DNA of 64,000 bases from Thunnus maccoyii (GCF_910596095.1 NC_056543.1:20586042-20650041); one strand, 5' to 3'. Shown: positions 12,360-24,419, counted from the stretch's first letter. Numbers and translations: made by a program. The notes: generated by a model not told the origin, from the sequence alone.

Positions 12360-12770
12360 CAATTATTTAGATTGAAAAGACCCCCTAAAATGTATCTGCA
12401 AAAACACCTTCTGCAGATATAACTTACATACTTTTTTCTACAATAGAAATCAAATATTGTTTGGAAAGTTCTCCCAGGACTGTTGCAAGAGTTCTCACAA
12501 AGGTGTTGCAGGTTGATTTGCTTTCATCCAGTTCATCCCAAACCAGTATGATGACTGTGCTGGTTTCATGAGCCCTACCATCCATCTTGTTCTTTTCTTC
12601 TAAGGTAGTTCTGACAGCCTGGATGTATGTTCTGGGTCATTATCTTGCTGAAGGAGGAACCCCTGACCAAGTAGACCAGTGAGTATTGCATGGCTCTGCT
12701 AAATGCAGTGGTAGCCCTTTTGGTCCAGGGTGTCAGAGGATTTGGAAGTAATCAACAAAATTTGGGACAC
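12360..12770 (-). mobile_element. Tc1-like transposase remnant, family 1 (copy B, second)
   Basis: Second tandem copy of the same Tc1 fragment, resembling the copy-A piece (shared wording such as ccagtatgatgactgtgctg) more than its neighbour at 11700-12250. No usable frame. Confidence 0.65.
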
Positions 12771-15161
12771 CTATAGGGTAACCTGCCTCTGGCAGTTAAC
12801 TGTTCATATTTGTACATTTCTACCATTTAAGGTTATTCACTGGACTTCCTGGGTTGGAACTGCTTAAATCTAATAAAAACTGGAAAAATGAGGGTGTTTT
12901 CACTGTATTTATTACTATTATATATATACTACCAGAGAAAAGTTATAGTCTGTAGTGAACAGTTTAACTTGACATCATCATTGTTTGTCTGTTTATCATA
13001 ATTTTGTACCATTTCACCTTGTTTTGCTTTTTTTTAAATATAATTTTGAACTCTTTGATGACAATGGATAATTTCAGAGGGTATTTACAGATCAGTGCAA
13101 TAAATCTAAATATTGAACCAAACTTTAAACCAACTGCTTGTCAGTACGTTTATGGCTCAAAAGGAGACGTGAGACGCTCTGTTTCAGTCTAAAACAGAAC
13201 ATTTACCTGAACTGACATCTTCTTATTTCAGGTATGGACTTTGAACATCATCATGTAAACTAAGAGCAGGGAGAAGGTTCTGCATAACTCAAGTAGCATG
13301 AAATAAAGATGACGGAGAAGATGATGACCAGCCCCTTATGAGTATCACTCATTTTTCAGTCTGTTGTTGTACAATCCTACTGTGGAACATGAGACCTCGT
13401 GGGTTTGCATTACCTTGAAGGCCATAAATAGAAACATTTAGTCAAAAGGTTGAAGAAAACTGATACTATCTGTGTAATATTGACAAACATCTACTCATTC
13501 AAGCAACACATGCTCTAACATATAACTCAATTCACTGACACGTCATGATCTGTTAACCTGTAGATTCCAGCAGGATTCTTCTGTTTGAAAAACTAGAGAC
13601 AAACAATTATACAGATGTCCATGCTAGTCAGTTACAGTTGACACATTTAATGATACATTTAAAAAATATTACTCGTTATAGCCACTAGCTAAATAACAAA
13701 TATATCACAAATGATGACAACACTCTCCTCTTAGACTTTTATCAGATTTGGTCTTCTATTCAGATTGATTAGGAATAATAGTGTCTGTCACTGTGTTCAC
13801 CCAGGAAGTGCTCTATATAACATCATAAAGGCCAGGCTGTGCGTTTTACAAGCTTTTCAAAGCAGAGGTGATTGTGTATAGGAAGAGGGAGGCAGCTGAT
13901 GCTGGTAAAAGACTACATTTTGAATGGTGAGGAAGTTAATTGTACCCTGCACCAGCAGGGGCTGCTGGAATCACTTTTTCCCTTCTTCCTACTACTTCCC
14001 ACAACATAAAAGTAGGAGGTCAGCATATGAAGGGAGAGTATGTGCCACTGTGTGTGTGATGGCATTGACTGCTGTTATAATGATATTAGCATTGCTAAAG
14101 AAGCTGATTGAAGATCTATTTAAGGCTTGACAAGAGGCCTGCAGAGGCCGTGGTCTTCAAAAGGTAAAAAAACAAGCTACTTTAATTGATTTGACAGTGA
14201 TAGAAACACCGTTCAGTGTGTCTTAGTGTGTTTATTGTGCTTGTGTGAAAGGGCATCAGTGCTTTATAGATGCTTGATGAAACACACATGGTTGTTTGCA
14301 CACATCCATTCCATTAAGGAAGTGAAAACCCTGTCTTTAAAAAACATTATTATTATCATCATTATCATTTCATTAGCATAGATTCACTGTTTTGATTCCT
14401 CCTTCCCTCTCTTCGATATTTGCAACTACTGTAGAGAATAATGAGAGTAGAGCAATATTGTGAGTATTAGAGTGAAACAGTCCTCAAGCATGATATTGAA
14501 GACAGCAAGGCCCTTCCATAAATAAATGCACCTACCACAGGAAGCCTCAACCCCTAGCCACATACTTTCACACCCACATACGCACACACCCACATACGCA
14601 CACACACACACACACACACATATGTTGTCATCTCACACATACATACAGAATCAATAATACATTTCTTGTCAAGTCACCAAGAGCCCTTGACGTGTACTCA
14701 GACACATGCATGCATGCACAAACACACAAATCAATATCATACTTATTCTCCAGCTTCTCAAGACAAAGAAATGTCTCCTCTGTTATTTCCTCAACTGCTG
14801 GAAAAGTGAAGGGGGTTAGCCCCAAGTTAGCAACAATCTAACCTAACCTGATGACACTAAACAGAGAACGTAAATAATGTATGGCTGCTCCCAAATTAAC
14901 TCATTAACACTACATATGTTGTCCCACCTCCAACCACAATGTGGGTTCCACACATCCTTATTTCTGCTTGTTGATGCCACAGGTGTAGGAAGAAGCAAAT
15001 CAACATCATTTGTGAGGTATTTTCTATATATTTCTCGAGAACTGCTCATCCTAACAACTTCATACATCAACATTACACTTCCTTGATTCCCCAGCAATCC
15101 ACCTGCCAGGTATAAAGTAGATCAGACGAATGATTATGCAAAAGACAAACATACATACATA

Positions 15162-15724
15162 CAGTGGGGGAAATAAGTATTCTACATGTTGACATTTTTG
15201 TCAGTAAACATATTTCCAGTGCAGCTATTCACATGCAATTAAGACCAGACATTGGTATTAACTCAATAAGGCAACACAGCTAAAGAAATCACAACATTCC
15301 AATCAATAAAATAAGTTATGTGTATTAAATTGGAGTGACACAGAAAAAAAGTATTGAACACGCTAACTGAAATGTAGTTAATACTTGATGGAGAAGCCTT
15401 TGTTTGCAATGACAGCTTGAAGACGCCTCCAGTACAAAGAAACTAATCTCTCACATTGTTCAGAGGAGGATTTTGGCCCATTCTTCTAAGCAGTCTTCAA
15501 ATGTTGAAGGTTCTGGGGGGCCCGCTGGTGAATCTTTATCTTCAGTTCCTTCCACAAATGTTCTATTGGGTTCAAGTCGGGTGATTGACTGGGCCATTCC
15601 AACATCTTTATTTTCTTTCTCTGGAATCAGTTGAGAGTCTCCTTTGCAGTATGTTTTGGATCATTGTCCTGTTGGAAGGTCCACCCGCATCTCATCCTCA
15701 CTGTCCTGGTGGATGGCAACAGAT
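15162..15724 (-). mobile_element. Tc1-like transposon, family 2, truncated (copy B, first)
   Basis: Same left terminal repeat as the elements at 3416 and 17121, but cut off at 15724, inside the transposase region, where a SINE head follows. Part of the 14264-15726 / 16225-17684 internal duplication. Confidence 0.85.
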
Positions 15725-15767
15725 TGGGGCAGCTGTGGCTCAGGAAGTAGAGCGGGTCGTTCACTAA
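15725..15767 (+). mobile_element. 5' head of a tRNA-derived SINE (fragment)
   Basis: The stretch starting ggggcagctgtggctcagga, followed by agtagagcgggtcg, resembles the tRNA-like heads of fish SINEs with an A-box-like TGGCTCAGG. Only about 43 bases remain, joined to unrelated sequence. Not a functional tRNA. Confidence 0.6.
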
Positions 15768-16224
15768 TATAGACCAGTGGATAGCAACGTCTAGAATAAT
15801 TGTAAACAGGAAAAAGAGAGGAATTCCCAGCTTGCTGTTCACCCTGGTTTCAACATCCAGTACAGTCTACTTCAGATGATATAATTTCTAAGAGCATCCT
15901 GTACTCTTAAATGATTGTAGTCAATGTTAAAACTTATTTTCAATATCTTTCAATTAAAAAGTCTCTGTTACAAATATTAGAACATTTTTACAGTAACATA
16001 TGTACATTATTTAAAAAGGTAGAAATAGTACTTCAGATGATTCTTTATTAAATTTAAACCATGTAAACAAATAAGCAAGTATTTTAGAAGCACATATACA
16101 AAAGTCACACACACACAAAAAGTCTCATAGCTTTTGCCTTTGCACCTGGACAAAATTAGTGATGTGCACCAATAATGGATTGGGGCTTTAATTTAATGCA
16201 CTTGTCTTCACAGTAACATCCTTT

Positions 16225-16545
16225 ATCATTTATAGATGCTTGATGAAACACACATGCTTGTTTGCACACATCCATTCCATTAAGGAAGTGAAAACCCTGT
16301 CTTTAAAAAACATTATCATTATCATCATTATCATTTCATTAGCATAGATTCACTGTTCTGATTCCTCCTTCCCTCTCTTCGATATTTGCAACTACTGTAG
16401 AGAATAATGAGAGCAGAGCAATATTGTGAGTATTAGAGTGAAACAGTCCTCAAGCATGATATTGAAGTCAGCAAGGCCCTTCCATAAATAAATGCACCTA
16501 CCACAGGAAGCCTCAACCCCTAGCCACATACGCACACACCCACAT

Positions 16546-16583
<38 letters not shown>

Positions 16584-17684
16584 GTTGTCATCTCACACAT
16601 ACATACAGAATCAATAATACATTTCTTGTCAAGTCACCAAGAGCCCTTAACGTGTACTCAGACACATGCATGCATGCACAAACACACAAATCAATATCAT
16701 ACTTATTCTCCAGCTTCTCAAGACAAAGAAATGTCTCCTCTGTTATTTCCTCAACTGCTGGAAAAGTGAAGGGGGTTAGCCCCAAGTTAGCAACAATCTA
16801 ACCTAACCTGATGACACTAAACAGAGAACGAAGTAATGTATGGCTGCTCCCAAGTTAACTCATTAACACTACATATGTTGTCCCACCTCCAACCACAATG
16901 TGAGTTCCACACGTCCTTATTTCCGCTTGTTGATGCCACAGGTGTAGGAAGAAGCAAATCAACATCATTTGTGAGGTATTTTCTATATATTTCTCGAGAA
17001 CTGCTCATCCTAACAACTTCATACATCAACATTGCACTTCCTTGATTCCCCAGCAATCCACCTGCCAGGTATAAAGTAGATCAGACGAATGATTATGCAA
17101 AAGACAAACAAACATACATACAGTGGGGGAAATAAGTATTCTACATGTTGACATTTTTGTCAGTAAACATATTTCCAGTGCAGCTATTCACATGCAATTA
17201 AGACCAGACATTGATATTAACTCAATAAGGCAACACAGCTAAAGAAATCACAACATTCCAATCAATAAAATAAGTTATGTGTATTAAATTGGAGTGACAC
17301 AGAAAAAAAGTATTGAACACGCTAACTGAAATGTAGTTAATACTTGATGGAGAAACCTTTGTTTGCAATGATAGCTTCAAGACGCTTCCAGTACAAAGAA
17401 ACTAATCTCTCACATTGTTCAGAGGAGGATTTTGGCCCATTCTTCTAAGCAGTCTTCAAATGTTGAAGATTCTGGGGGGCCCGCTGGTGAATCTTTATCT
17501 TCAGTTCCTTCCACAAATGTTCTATTGGGTTCAAGTCGGGTGATTGACTGGGCCATTCCAACATCTTTATTTTCTTTCTCTGGAATCAGTTGAGAGTCTC
17601 CTTTGCAGTATGTTTTGGATCATTGTCCTGTTGGAAGGTCCACCCGCATCTCATCCTCACTGTCCTGGTGGATGGCAACAGATT
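16225..17684 (+). repeat. Internal duplicate of 14264-15726 within unit B
   Basis: Same order of landmarks as 14264-15726, shifted by about 1960 bases: atgcttgatgaaacacacat, the CA microsatellite, the cctaacctgatgacactaaac block, then the left end of a family-2 Tc1 element. A local tandem duplication confined to unit B. Confidence 0.8.
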
Positions 17685-19200
17685 CTTCTCAAGAATATCC
17701 CCATACATGGCTCCATTCATTTTTCCTTCAACAATGTGGATTCTGCTGGTACCATGAGAAGAGAAATAGCCCCATACCATAATGCTTCCACCTCCAAACT
17801 TCATTGTAGGTGTGGTATTTTTAGGGTCATATGCAGAGCTATTTCTCCTCCAAACATGGCGTGTAGTGTTGTTGCCAAAAATTTAAATTTTGTCACGTCT
17901 GATCACACCACATTCTTCCAGTAATCTACAGGCTTCTCTAAATGTTGAGTAGCAAACTTCAAACAAGCTTCAACATGTCTTTTCCTCAGTAATAGAGTCT
18001 TACAGGGTGATCGTGCATGGTGACTGTTGTGGTGGTGGAGTACATTGCCTATTGTTTTCTCTGTGACAAATGTACCTGCTTCTTCCATGTCTTTATGGAG
18101 CTCTTTTTGAGTCGTCCTTGGATCTTGGGCTCCTCTTCTGACTAATTTTCTTACTGCCTGGCCAACAATCTTGCGAAGAGCTCCTGTGCGGGATGTGCAG
18201 AGATCCCAGTATTTATATTTGTATCTGCATTTGTTGAGGCAGCAAAATTATTTGTATCTGTATTTGTATTCAAATAAAAGTGGAAAGAGGTTTAAACATC
18301 CTGTTTCTGTTTTTATGACACTTTCAATTTTAGAAAATTCAAGTGTTACAATAAGTGTTCATGAATAAACTACCTTATGATGGAGGTTCCCACATGTTAT
18401 ACACCCATAACACAGAGACAGCACACCATGTAATGTGTAAGGAGGAACTTCAAAGGCAATTATTGCTTTGCACTTTTTATTTATTGTCTATTTTTTACAG
18501 CCTAACTTTGTGGAAAGGAGAAGGGGAAACACAGGTTATGGAGAGTCCCTAGGGAGCACTTTGCTTGTGTCAGTAGCTCAGCTTTATCTCTGGGGAACAC
18601 TCCCAACAAATAATTTTTTAAATATTTGTATGAAACAAATATTGATATAAAACCCACTATTTGTGCTTTGCTGAATAATGTATTTGTATTCGGGCACATC
18701 CCTGGTTCGTAGTCGGTTGATGGTGGAGTGATGATGCTTCCACTTGCGGATAACGCTATACCATTCCTATGTTGTTCAACAATCTTGTTGCAAAGGTCTT
18801 GGGAGAGCTTGTTGCCTCTACCCATCATGAGATAGTTGTTGCGTGACAGCTTGGTTGCAAATTATGCATTCACAGAAGGCTAACCCTTTTTAAAACAGTT
18901 GAAGTGCTAATAGCCACATGCACTAACCCAGCTGATTCTAATTAGCACAGGTAAGAGGACTAATTAGTGGAATCACCTGGTGCAGTGCTTTTTCTTACTG
19001 CGTGTTCAATTCTTTTTTTTGTGTCAGTCCAATTTAATGCACAGAACCTTTTTTATTGATTGGAATGTTATGATTTCTTTAGCTATGTTGCTTTATTGAG
19101 TTAATGTCAATGTCTGGTCTTCATTTCATATGAATATCTGCACTGGAAATATGTTTAATCAAAAACAAGTTGATGTGTTGAATACTTATTTCCCCCACTG
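17121..19200 (-). mobile_element. Tc1-like transposon, family 2, both ends present
   Basis: Left end cagtgggggaaataagtatt and right end aatacttatttcccccactg are inverted repeats, each flanked by TA, the target dinucleotide of Tc1/mariner transposition. The inverted similarity continues inward (for example cattccaatcaataaaa at the left and tttattgattggaatg at the right), so the terminal repeats are about 200 bases. The transposase, read on the minus strand (frames at 17586-17804 and 17903-18088), is interrupted by stops and by a 0.5-kb insertion at 18190-18702. Most intact member of its family here, but not autonomous. Confidence 0.9.
18190..18702. mobile_element. Short inverted-repeat element inserted in the Tc1-like transposon
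   Basis: Begins gggatgtgcagag and ends gggcacatccc, an inverted pair of about 9 bases. It separates Tc1 transposase sequence on either side. Ends of this type suggest a non-autonomous hAT-like element. Internal frames (18355-18650) show no recognisable domain. A 5' piece of the same element, with six extra bases before it, follows the truncated Tc1 at about 4493-4545. Confidence 0.6.
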
Positions 19201-19518
19201 TACATACAGACAGAGATTCCTTGCTTTATCTAGAGAGATTACCTCAGTATTTATAATGGAGCCAATTTTAACTATTTAATTCACTGTTAGATAATTTTCT
19301 CTAAAATGCATCATGTTTAATAAACTGATCATATGTTTTGGATGAAAACTTAACATAAAAAGGTAAGAGTAACCATAGCTGCCAAATAAATGTGGTGGGA
19401 TAGTAAATTTCCTTCTGAACTGTTAGATTCAATGTAACATGAAAATATGAAGTAAAGTACAAATGCCTCAAAATTGTACTTAAGTGGGACAAATCTACAG
19501 TTACTTTTCAAGACTGGC

Positions 19519-19977
19519 TTATAGACCAGTGGATAGCAACGTCTAGAATAATTGTAAACAGGAAAAAGAGAGGAATTCCCAGCTTGCTGTTCACCCTGGT
19601 TTCAACATCCAGTACAGTCTACTTCAGATGATGTAATTTCTAAGAGCATCCTGTACTCTTAAATGATTGTAGTCAATGTTAAAACTTATTTTCAATATCT
19701 TTCAATTAAAAAGTCTCTGTTACAAATATTAGAACATTTTTACAGTAACATATGTACAATATTTAAAAAGGTAGAAATAGTACTTCAGATGATTCTTTAT
19801 TAAATTTAAACCATGTAAACAAATAAGCAAGTATTTTAGAAGCACATATACAAAAGTCACACACACACAAAACTCTCATAGCTTTTCCCTTTGCACCTGG
19901 ACAAAATTAGTGATGTGCACCAATAATGGATTGGGGCTTTAATTTAATGCACTTGTCTTCACAGTAACATCCTTTAT
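19519..19977 (+). repeat. Duplicate of 15766-16222
   Basis: Starts atagaccagtggatagcaac in both places and runs in parallel for about 455 bases, including acaaaattagtgatgtgcac. It is the continuation of the internal duplication of unit B. The matching part of unit A is about 6890-7280. Confidence 0.8.
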
Positions 19978-20043
19978 CTTTTCTCACACAACTTTGGCTG
20001 AGCCTTTATCACCATCTGCTGGACAGTTTAAACAACTACTTCA

Positions 20044-20309
20044 TTATATACCATAGATTGAATTGAGCCTCTCCAAGTACTGACTCCTCTGTTTATTATT
20101 CGTCCTACGGTCCACATCACCCTGCAGTTGAGGAGGGACCACCTATAGAGACAGAAAGTAAAAATAAAGTTCAATGCAGAAAGGAAAAACGAAAAGCAAA
20201 GCAAAGCAGAAAAACATGACTGTGTGAAGTTCTTCTTACCTCTCCCCCCGACTGAAGAGGAAACTGGTCTGGGACTGGGTCCTGGTTTGATGTCGTGGTC
20301 CTGAGTTTT
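20044..20309 (-). CDS. Ig-type receptor exons 4 and 5: cytoplasmic tail
   Basis: Exon 4 is 20309-20240 (begins KLRTTTSN, ends SGGE) and exon 5 is 20142-20044 (VVPPQLQGD to SIYGI, then TAA). The tail has two tyrosines (SQYLERL, SIYGI), neither in a full ITIM. Both exons and their splice sites are kept in the other copy, which supports the model. Confidence 0.65.
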
Positions 20310-22754
20310 CTGCTCAGATAGAATTGTGATCGATAATGACACTTCGCTCCAGACTATTTCCAGGTGTTTCAGACACATTATTCTAAGAGACTGAGTTCAC
20401 ACATGGGACAGTGGAATACAAATAAATGATTTAAAAGTAGAGGTGAAAAAGAAATTGATTAATTGATTACTCAAAAATGAATCAGCAACTATTTTGATAT
20501 TTGATGAATCATTTTAATCATTTGTCAAGTAAAAATATCAGACATTCTCTGGTTGCAGCTTCTCCAATGTGAGGATTTGCTGCTTTTCTTTATTTTATAT
20601 TATTGTACATTGAACATCTTTGGGTTTTGGACTGTTTGTCTGGAAAAACTAAATGTTTGAAGTCGTCAACGTGGATTCTTCAAAATATTCTGGTCTTTTT
20701 ATTTTGTTATACATTGATACTCACAAGTATCATTTTGTGCCATTAGTGACTGTTATCATGTTTTTATTACTGTTGTGATTAACAGCAATATGGTTACATT
20801 TATCAACATTTGGTTAACTTGTTGAGGAAATCCTATTTCTGGCAGAACTATGAATGAAGCAATAGTTTGTTGACGCTCAGTTGCATTATTGTCAATTCTT
20901 TATAGTTATTCTGTTTGCATTACTATTCAGTGACATACAAGCATCCATGCATTCTCTGCATATACACCATGGATACATGCATTGGAGCTTAGGCATATAG
21001 CTACAAGTACATTCCTAATCTCCACAGCAACCAGGGCCATAACAAGGACTTTAGAAATACTGAGATCATGAGTGCCCACCAACATCAAAAAACATCTCTA
21101 AAATATTTTGATTAGTGAGATTTTTTTTAAAATTTACATTACATTCATATTTTATGTTGAATTATATTGTGTGTATTTCCCGGTATTAAGGTACAACTGC
21201 TGTTTCAAATATCATGCTGGAGAAATACTGATGATTGTAGGGCTGCACCTCAATACTTTGAATCAAAATGTATCACAAAGTATAAAAAAGTGTCAAGTAT
21301 CAAAAGTCAGCATTGGATGCTTTGTCAGATTCTTCCAGGAAACATTTAAACTTTAGAGTATATTTTATGTAGGCAAAACATTGTATTTAACATTGACACA
21401 TTGAGCAGTTTGATATATTTTGATAAATTAAAAGAAAAGGTTCAAATAATGTTTATATCTCCTACAGTAAGGTATTGCATAAGGACCGATATCAATGCTC
21501 AGCCCTTGTTCTTTTTTATTTTGTAATTTTTTTGCCTATAAGTGATCAGAATTAAGTATATCAAGTCTATACATACTGGAACGAGCCTGTAATACAACCA
21601 TGTGTAAGTTTGTAATTGCAGGATGTAAACTTCCCCCAGGTGGCATCACAGTGCAATGTTGTTCTTTGTTACTACAGACAATCCACAGGTCTCACTGTGA
21701 ACAGATTTGAATGGAACTACAATGAAATTGAAGAAAAAGTCACTATGAAAACAGTTGAGTTCTAGTTGATAGATTTATGGATTATTCAGAGTATTGGAAA
21801 CACCAAACACGGAAATGTGATTCCTCTTACCTCCCCTGGAGGGATGGAGGCGGAAATCTCACAGAATTTCAAAACCAAAAGTCTATCTGCATGGCTCGAT
21901 GGAGGCAGAAAATCAGAAACTGGTTTATTTGTAATTTAGATAAACTGACCGTTTAAATTCGGACAGATGTGATGTGGTTGAGATTTATACTGAAATCAGC
22001 CTTAGTTCCCATTGCTGACAACGTTTCTGCACCAAAACAAATGAGAATGAAATAAATTTCAAATCTGAAATCTAAAAGCTATTACTCACCTGCAGAGGCA
22101 AACTGCTGCAGCCAAGCCACAAAGAAGCAATCCAATTACAGGTGTAAGTATGTATAGATAATAGCTCCATGAACTGACTTCTGCATAAAATCAGATGTGA
22201 ATTATTGATGTAGCATGCAGTTTGAGCTTTGAAATGTGTAGACATGATTTAACCTGCTTCATGCTCTACCTACCTTTAGAGATCTCCAACACCCCGTCTC
22301 CAACGATTAAATTCCACTCAGTAGTCCATACACCTTTTTCATCAGTTACTTCACACCTATAAAGTCCTGCATCTTCATGCTGAACATCAAGAATATTCAG
22401 CTTTGAAGGAAAGTTTGAGTCTATGCTCATTCTTTGAGAGGTGACATTTGAAAATGTCTGATTCATTAAGACGTTAAAAGTAAAAAGTATTCTTCCTTTG
22501 GTCCAGCCGATTTGCTTTGCATTTGTCATGTTGCAAGTGAAAACGGTGGCGTTTCCCTCAGACACCAGTATGTCCCCGAAGTCAACTCGATGAACCTCTA
22601 ACATTAAAGGAAACAATCATTATAACATGAAATCCGTAGTGAAATCAAGAGAAAAGCATGAATCACAAACATAAATCTCCACTTTACCTGCAAAGACATG
22701 GCACATAATTAATAGCTGAATGGAGAGCAGAGCTGCTTGGTCTTGACTGAACAT
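20044..22754 (-). CDS. Single-V-domain immunoglobulin-type membrane receptor (intact copy, 5 exons)
   Basis: The exon model is read from the sequence on the minus strand: 22754-22688, 22597-22274, 22180-22090, 20309-20240 and 20142-20044. All introns are GT..AG, all phases agree, and the product is 216 residues. Exon 1 encodes a signal peptide (MFSQDQAALLSIQ..). Exon 2 encodes one V-type Ig domain, residues about 23-130, with Cys44, Trp54 after a K-Q-I-G stretch, and the DAGLYRC motif giving Cys104, plus four N-glycosylation sequons (N38, N45, N68, N73). Exon 3 gives a membrane helix, about 137-160, ending in basic residues. Exons 4-5 give a 56-residue cytoplasmic tail ending NSIYGI, with no complete ITIM or ITAM. 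The size recalls TIGIT/CD226-like or other teleost Ig receptors, but the family is not settled. The acceptor of exon 4 is a tandem cag choice. A short MITE and plus-strand coding-looking sequence lie in intron 3. Confidence 0.72.
21238..21507. mobile_element. Short hAT-type MITE in intron 3 of the Ig-type gene
   Basis: Duplicate of 8538-8807: same length and same AGGGCTG inverted ends. Confidence 0.6.
21622..21765 (+). CDS. Putative last exon of the unknown gene (copy B), exon-intron-exon collapsed by deletion
   Basis: Matches 8921-9262 of copy A, but about 200 bases spanning most of the first exon, the intron and the start of the second exon are missing. The remaining frame is still open for 47 codons to the same TAG (begins DVNFPQVASQ, ends EEKVTMKTVEF). 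Whether it is transcribed is unknown. Confidence 0.35.
   Translation, partial: DVNFPQVASQCNVVLCYYRQSTGLTVNRFEWNYNEIEEKVTMKTVEF
22090..22180 (-). CDS. Ig-type receptor exon 3: transmembrane segment
   Basis: 91 bases, phase 1 to 2, between a TTTATGCAG acceptor and GTGAGT donor. Encodes an aromatic juxtamembrane stretch (SSWSYYLYI) and a hydrophobic run (PVIGLLLCGLAAAVCLC). Confidence 0.72.
22274..22597 (-). CDS. Ig-type receptor exon 2: V-set Ig domain
   Basis: 324 bases, phase 1 to 1, the usual phase for Ig-domain exons. Acceptor ATGTTAG and donor GTAGGT frame it. It carries both disulfide cysteines, the core tryptophan and DAGLYRC before the second Cys; the expected G-strand follows (WNLIVG). 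Confidence 0.8.
22688..22754 (-). CDS. Ig-type receptor exon 1: signal peptide
   Basis: ATG at 22754-22752, 22 codons plus one base, followed by the donor GTAAAG. A hydrophobic core (LLSIQLLIMC) fits a cleavable signal. The same exon is unchanged in copy A (10094-10028). Confidence 0.72.
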
Positions 22755-23518
22755 AATAACCTTCAGAATGAAATGAAAGACTGGAACTTAAACATCACTG
22801 TTGAGGTGGCTCAGAGAAAAGGAAGTGGTTAGTTGCTATTCAGCTAAGCTCAAAGTGTATGACTTAATGTTGGTGGAACATAAAGTCACATTCTGGTCAG
22901 AGTCAAATGTGATATATTTTTACATGTGAGATGAGTAAAAACACACTAAACACTTTTTTCTTACAGCCTGAAATTTAATGACTTCTCCTAATGTGACCCA
23001 GAATATAGAAAAGTGTAATATGTTAATATTTCAACTTTTTAAAAACATTTCTATAGAGCTGACACACATTATCTGATACACATGTTGCATTCTTCACATT
23101 TCATATAATTCATCACTCTCCTGTTTTATGTGATATCAGACTGTTATATAGTGTGATTGTAAATGTTTTTTCTGCATAAACAAAAAGTATAAAAACCTGA
23201 AGAAAAAGATCTCTGTCTGCTCTGTGAAAGCTTCATTAAGGATTAATGACACATTTATTTATGACTGATGAGGTATTCATGGATGATTTGTGGTTCAGCA
23301 ATGTGTTATAGAGCTCAGTATGTGAGGGTTAAGTCACATGTTATAATACTGTAGCACTTTGAGTTTCACTATGAATGAACAGTGTGGTACAAATTAAATG
23401 TATTATCATTATTATACAATAATCTAATTCAAATTGAGTTCAAGCTTGGTCCTTTTTGAAAATAAACTGTGAAAATGATTACATTACTCATTTTTCACTT
23501 CAGTTAGTCTTGTAATAA
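22755..23518. other. Upstream region of the Ig-type gene, nothing further recognised
   Basis: AT-rich sequence between the Ig-type start codon and the junction palindrome. It should contain the minus-strand promoter and 5' UTR, but no clear TATA or initiator could be assigned. The equivalent of 10095-10859 in copy A, nearly identical. Confidence 0.4.
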
Positions 23519-23641
23519 GTAAGGGATAACCAACAAGTAGGTGTGTGTTAAACGGTTTTAAGGCATGATGTGGAGGCAAAGTACCACCCTCCGCTTCGAC
23601 GTGAACCCTTTAACACACACCTACTCGTTGATTGTCCCTTA
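23519..23641. repeat. Junction palindrome between units B and C, 40-bp arms
   Basis: Same structure as the A/B junction: left arm 23519-23558, right arm 23602-23641, with one further mismatch (gaaccc for gaaccg) in the right arm. Confidence 0.8.
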
Positions 23642-24419
23642 CATATAGAATGCACAAAATATGCATGTTCAGTGAAAACCACCTCTGCATTGTGTTGAAC
23701 TCATTTCATGCTTTATGATGCTTATGGTGGCATAACAACCAGGTTTTGACAATATTCATCTGTTGCAACAAGAAATATTGTATTTCTTCTGCACCGTAAC
23801 TGTTAAACCCTCCATCCTAAGCAATAATATGAATTGCTCATCCATTAAATGTGCAGATAGTGGTCCTGAATAATGGCTTCCCTTTACAAAAGATTTATGT
23901 CAGTAAAGTAAAAAAGAAACATGTGCATCCACTTGAACTCTCTTGGCTCTTTCGTCTATGATATGAACATTTTGGTGGAGGAGTAATGATCAGTAAGTAG
24001 CTGAATGCAAGCAGCAGCTTTAAGGTCCTATTTAAAATTCCAACATTCAAAGAATTTCAATCAGTCATTAACAGTTTGTTTACTCACTTCCCTCTGAATT
24101 ACATAGCATACTCTACATTTACCCAGATGAATTGACTGATCCTACTTAGGAATGGGTCACTGTCTTGATCATAACATTTTTTTTCCACTTTTACAAGAAT
24201 CAAATCTGTTATCTTACAACTTCTTTTTACAACATTGATCCCCAGGTTGCATATAGTGCAAATACTGGAGACTTAGTTACATAGTTCATGTCCTACATTT
24301 CAGTTCTACATCTGGAGGCTTGGTGCTGAGAACCTGTCATACAATATAAGTGATCCAAGTTAAACAACCATCTTCATAGTGAACTTGGAAATCAATTACT
24401 TTGATTCAAAAGACCCCCT

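Larger units (their letters stand above)
10919..23576. repeat. Segmental duplication unit, copy B (12.66 kb)
   Basis: Starts and ends at the same 20-base landmark (caaagtaccaccctccgctt). It is longer than copy A because two Tc1 fragments stand in tandem (11700-12250 and 12360-12770), and because a block is repeated inside it: 14264-15726 is like 16225-17684, and 15766-16222 is like 19519-19977. It carries the intact Ig-type gene. High identity to copy A implies recent duplication or ongoing exchange. Confidence 0.85.

Noticed and set aside
15725..15767. Possible tRNA gene
   Set aside because: Only a tRNA-like SINE head with an A-box-like stretch; no cloverleaf or B box follows.
21167..21349. 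60-codon plus-strand frame, also at 8467-8649
   Set aside because: It spans the duplicated MITE in the Ig gene intron; identity between copies reflects the segmental duplication, not coding constraint.
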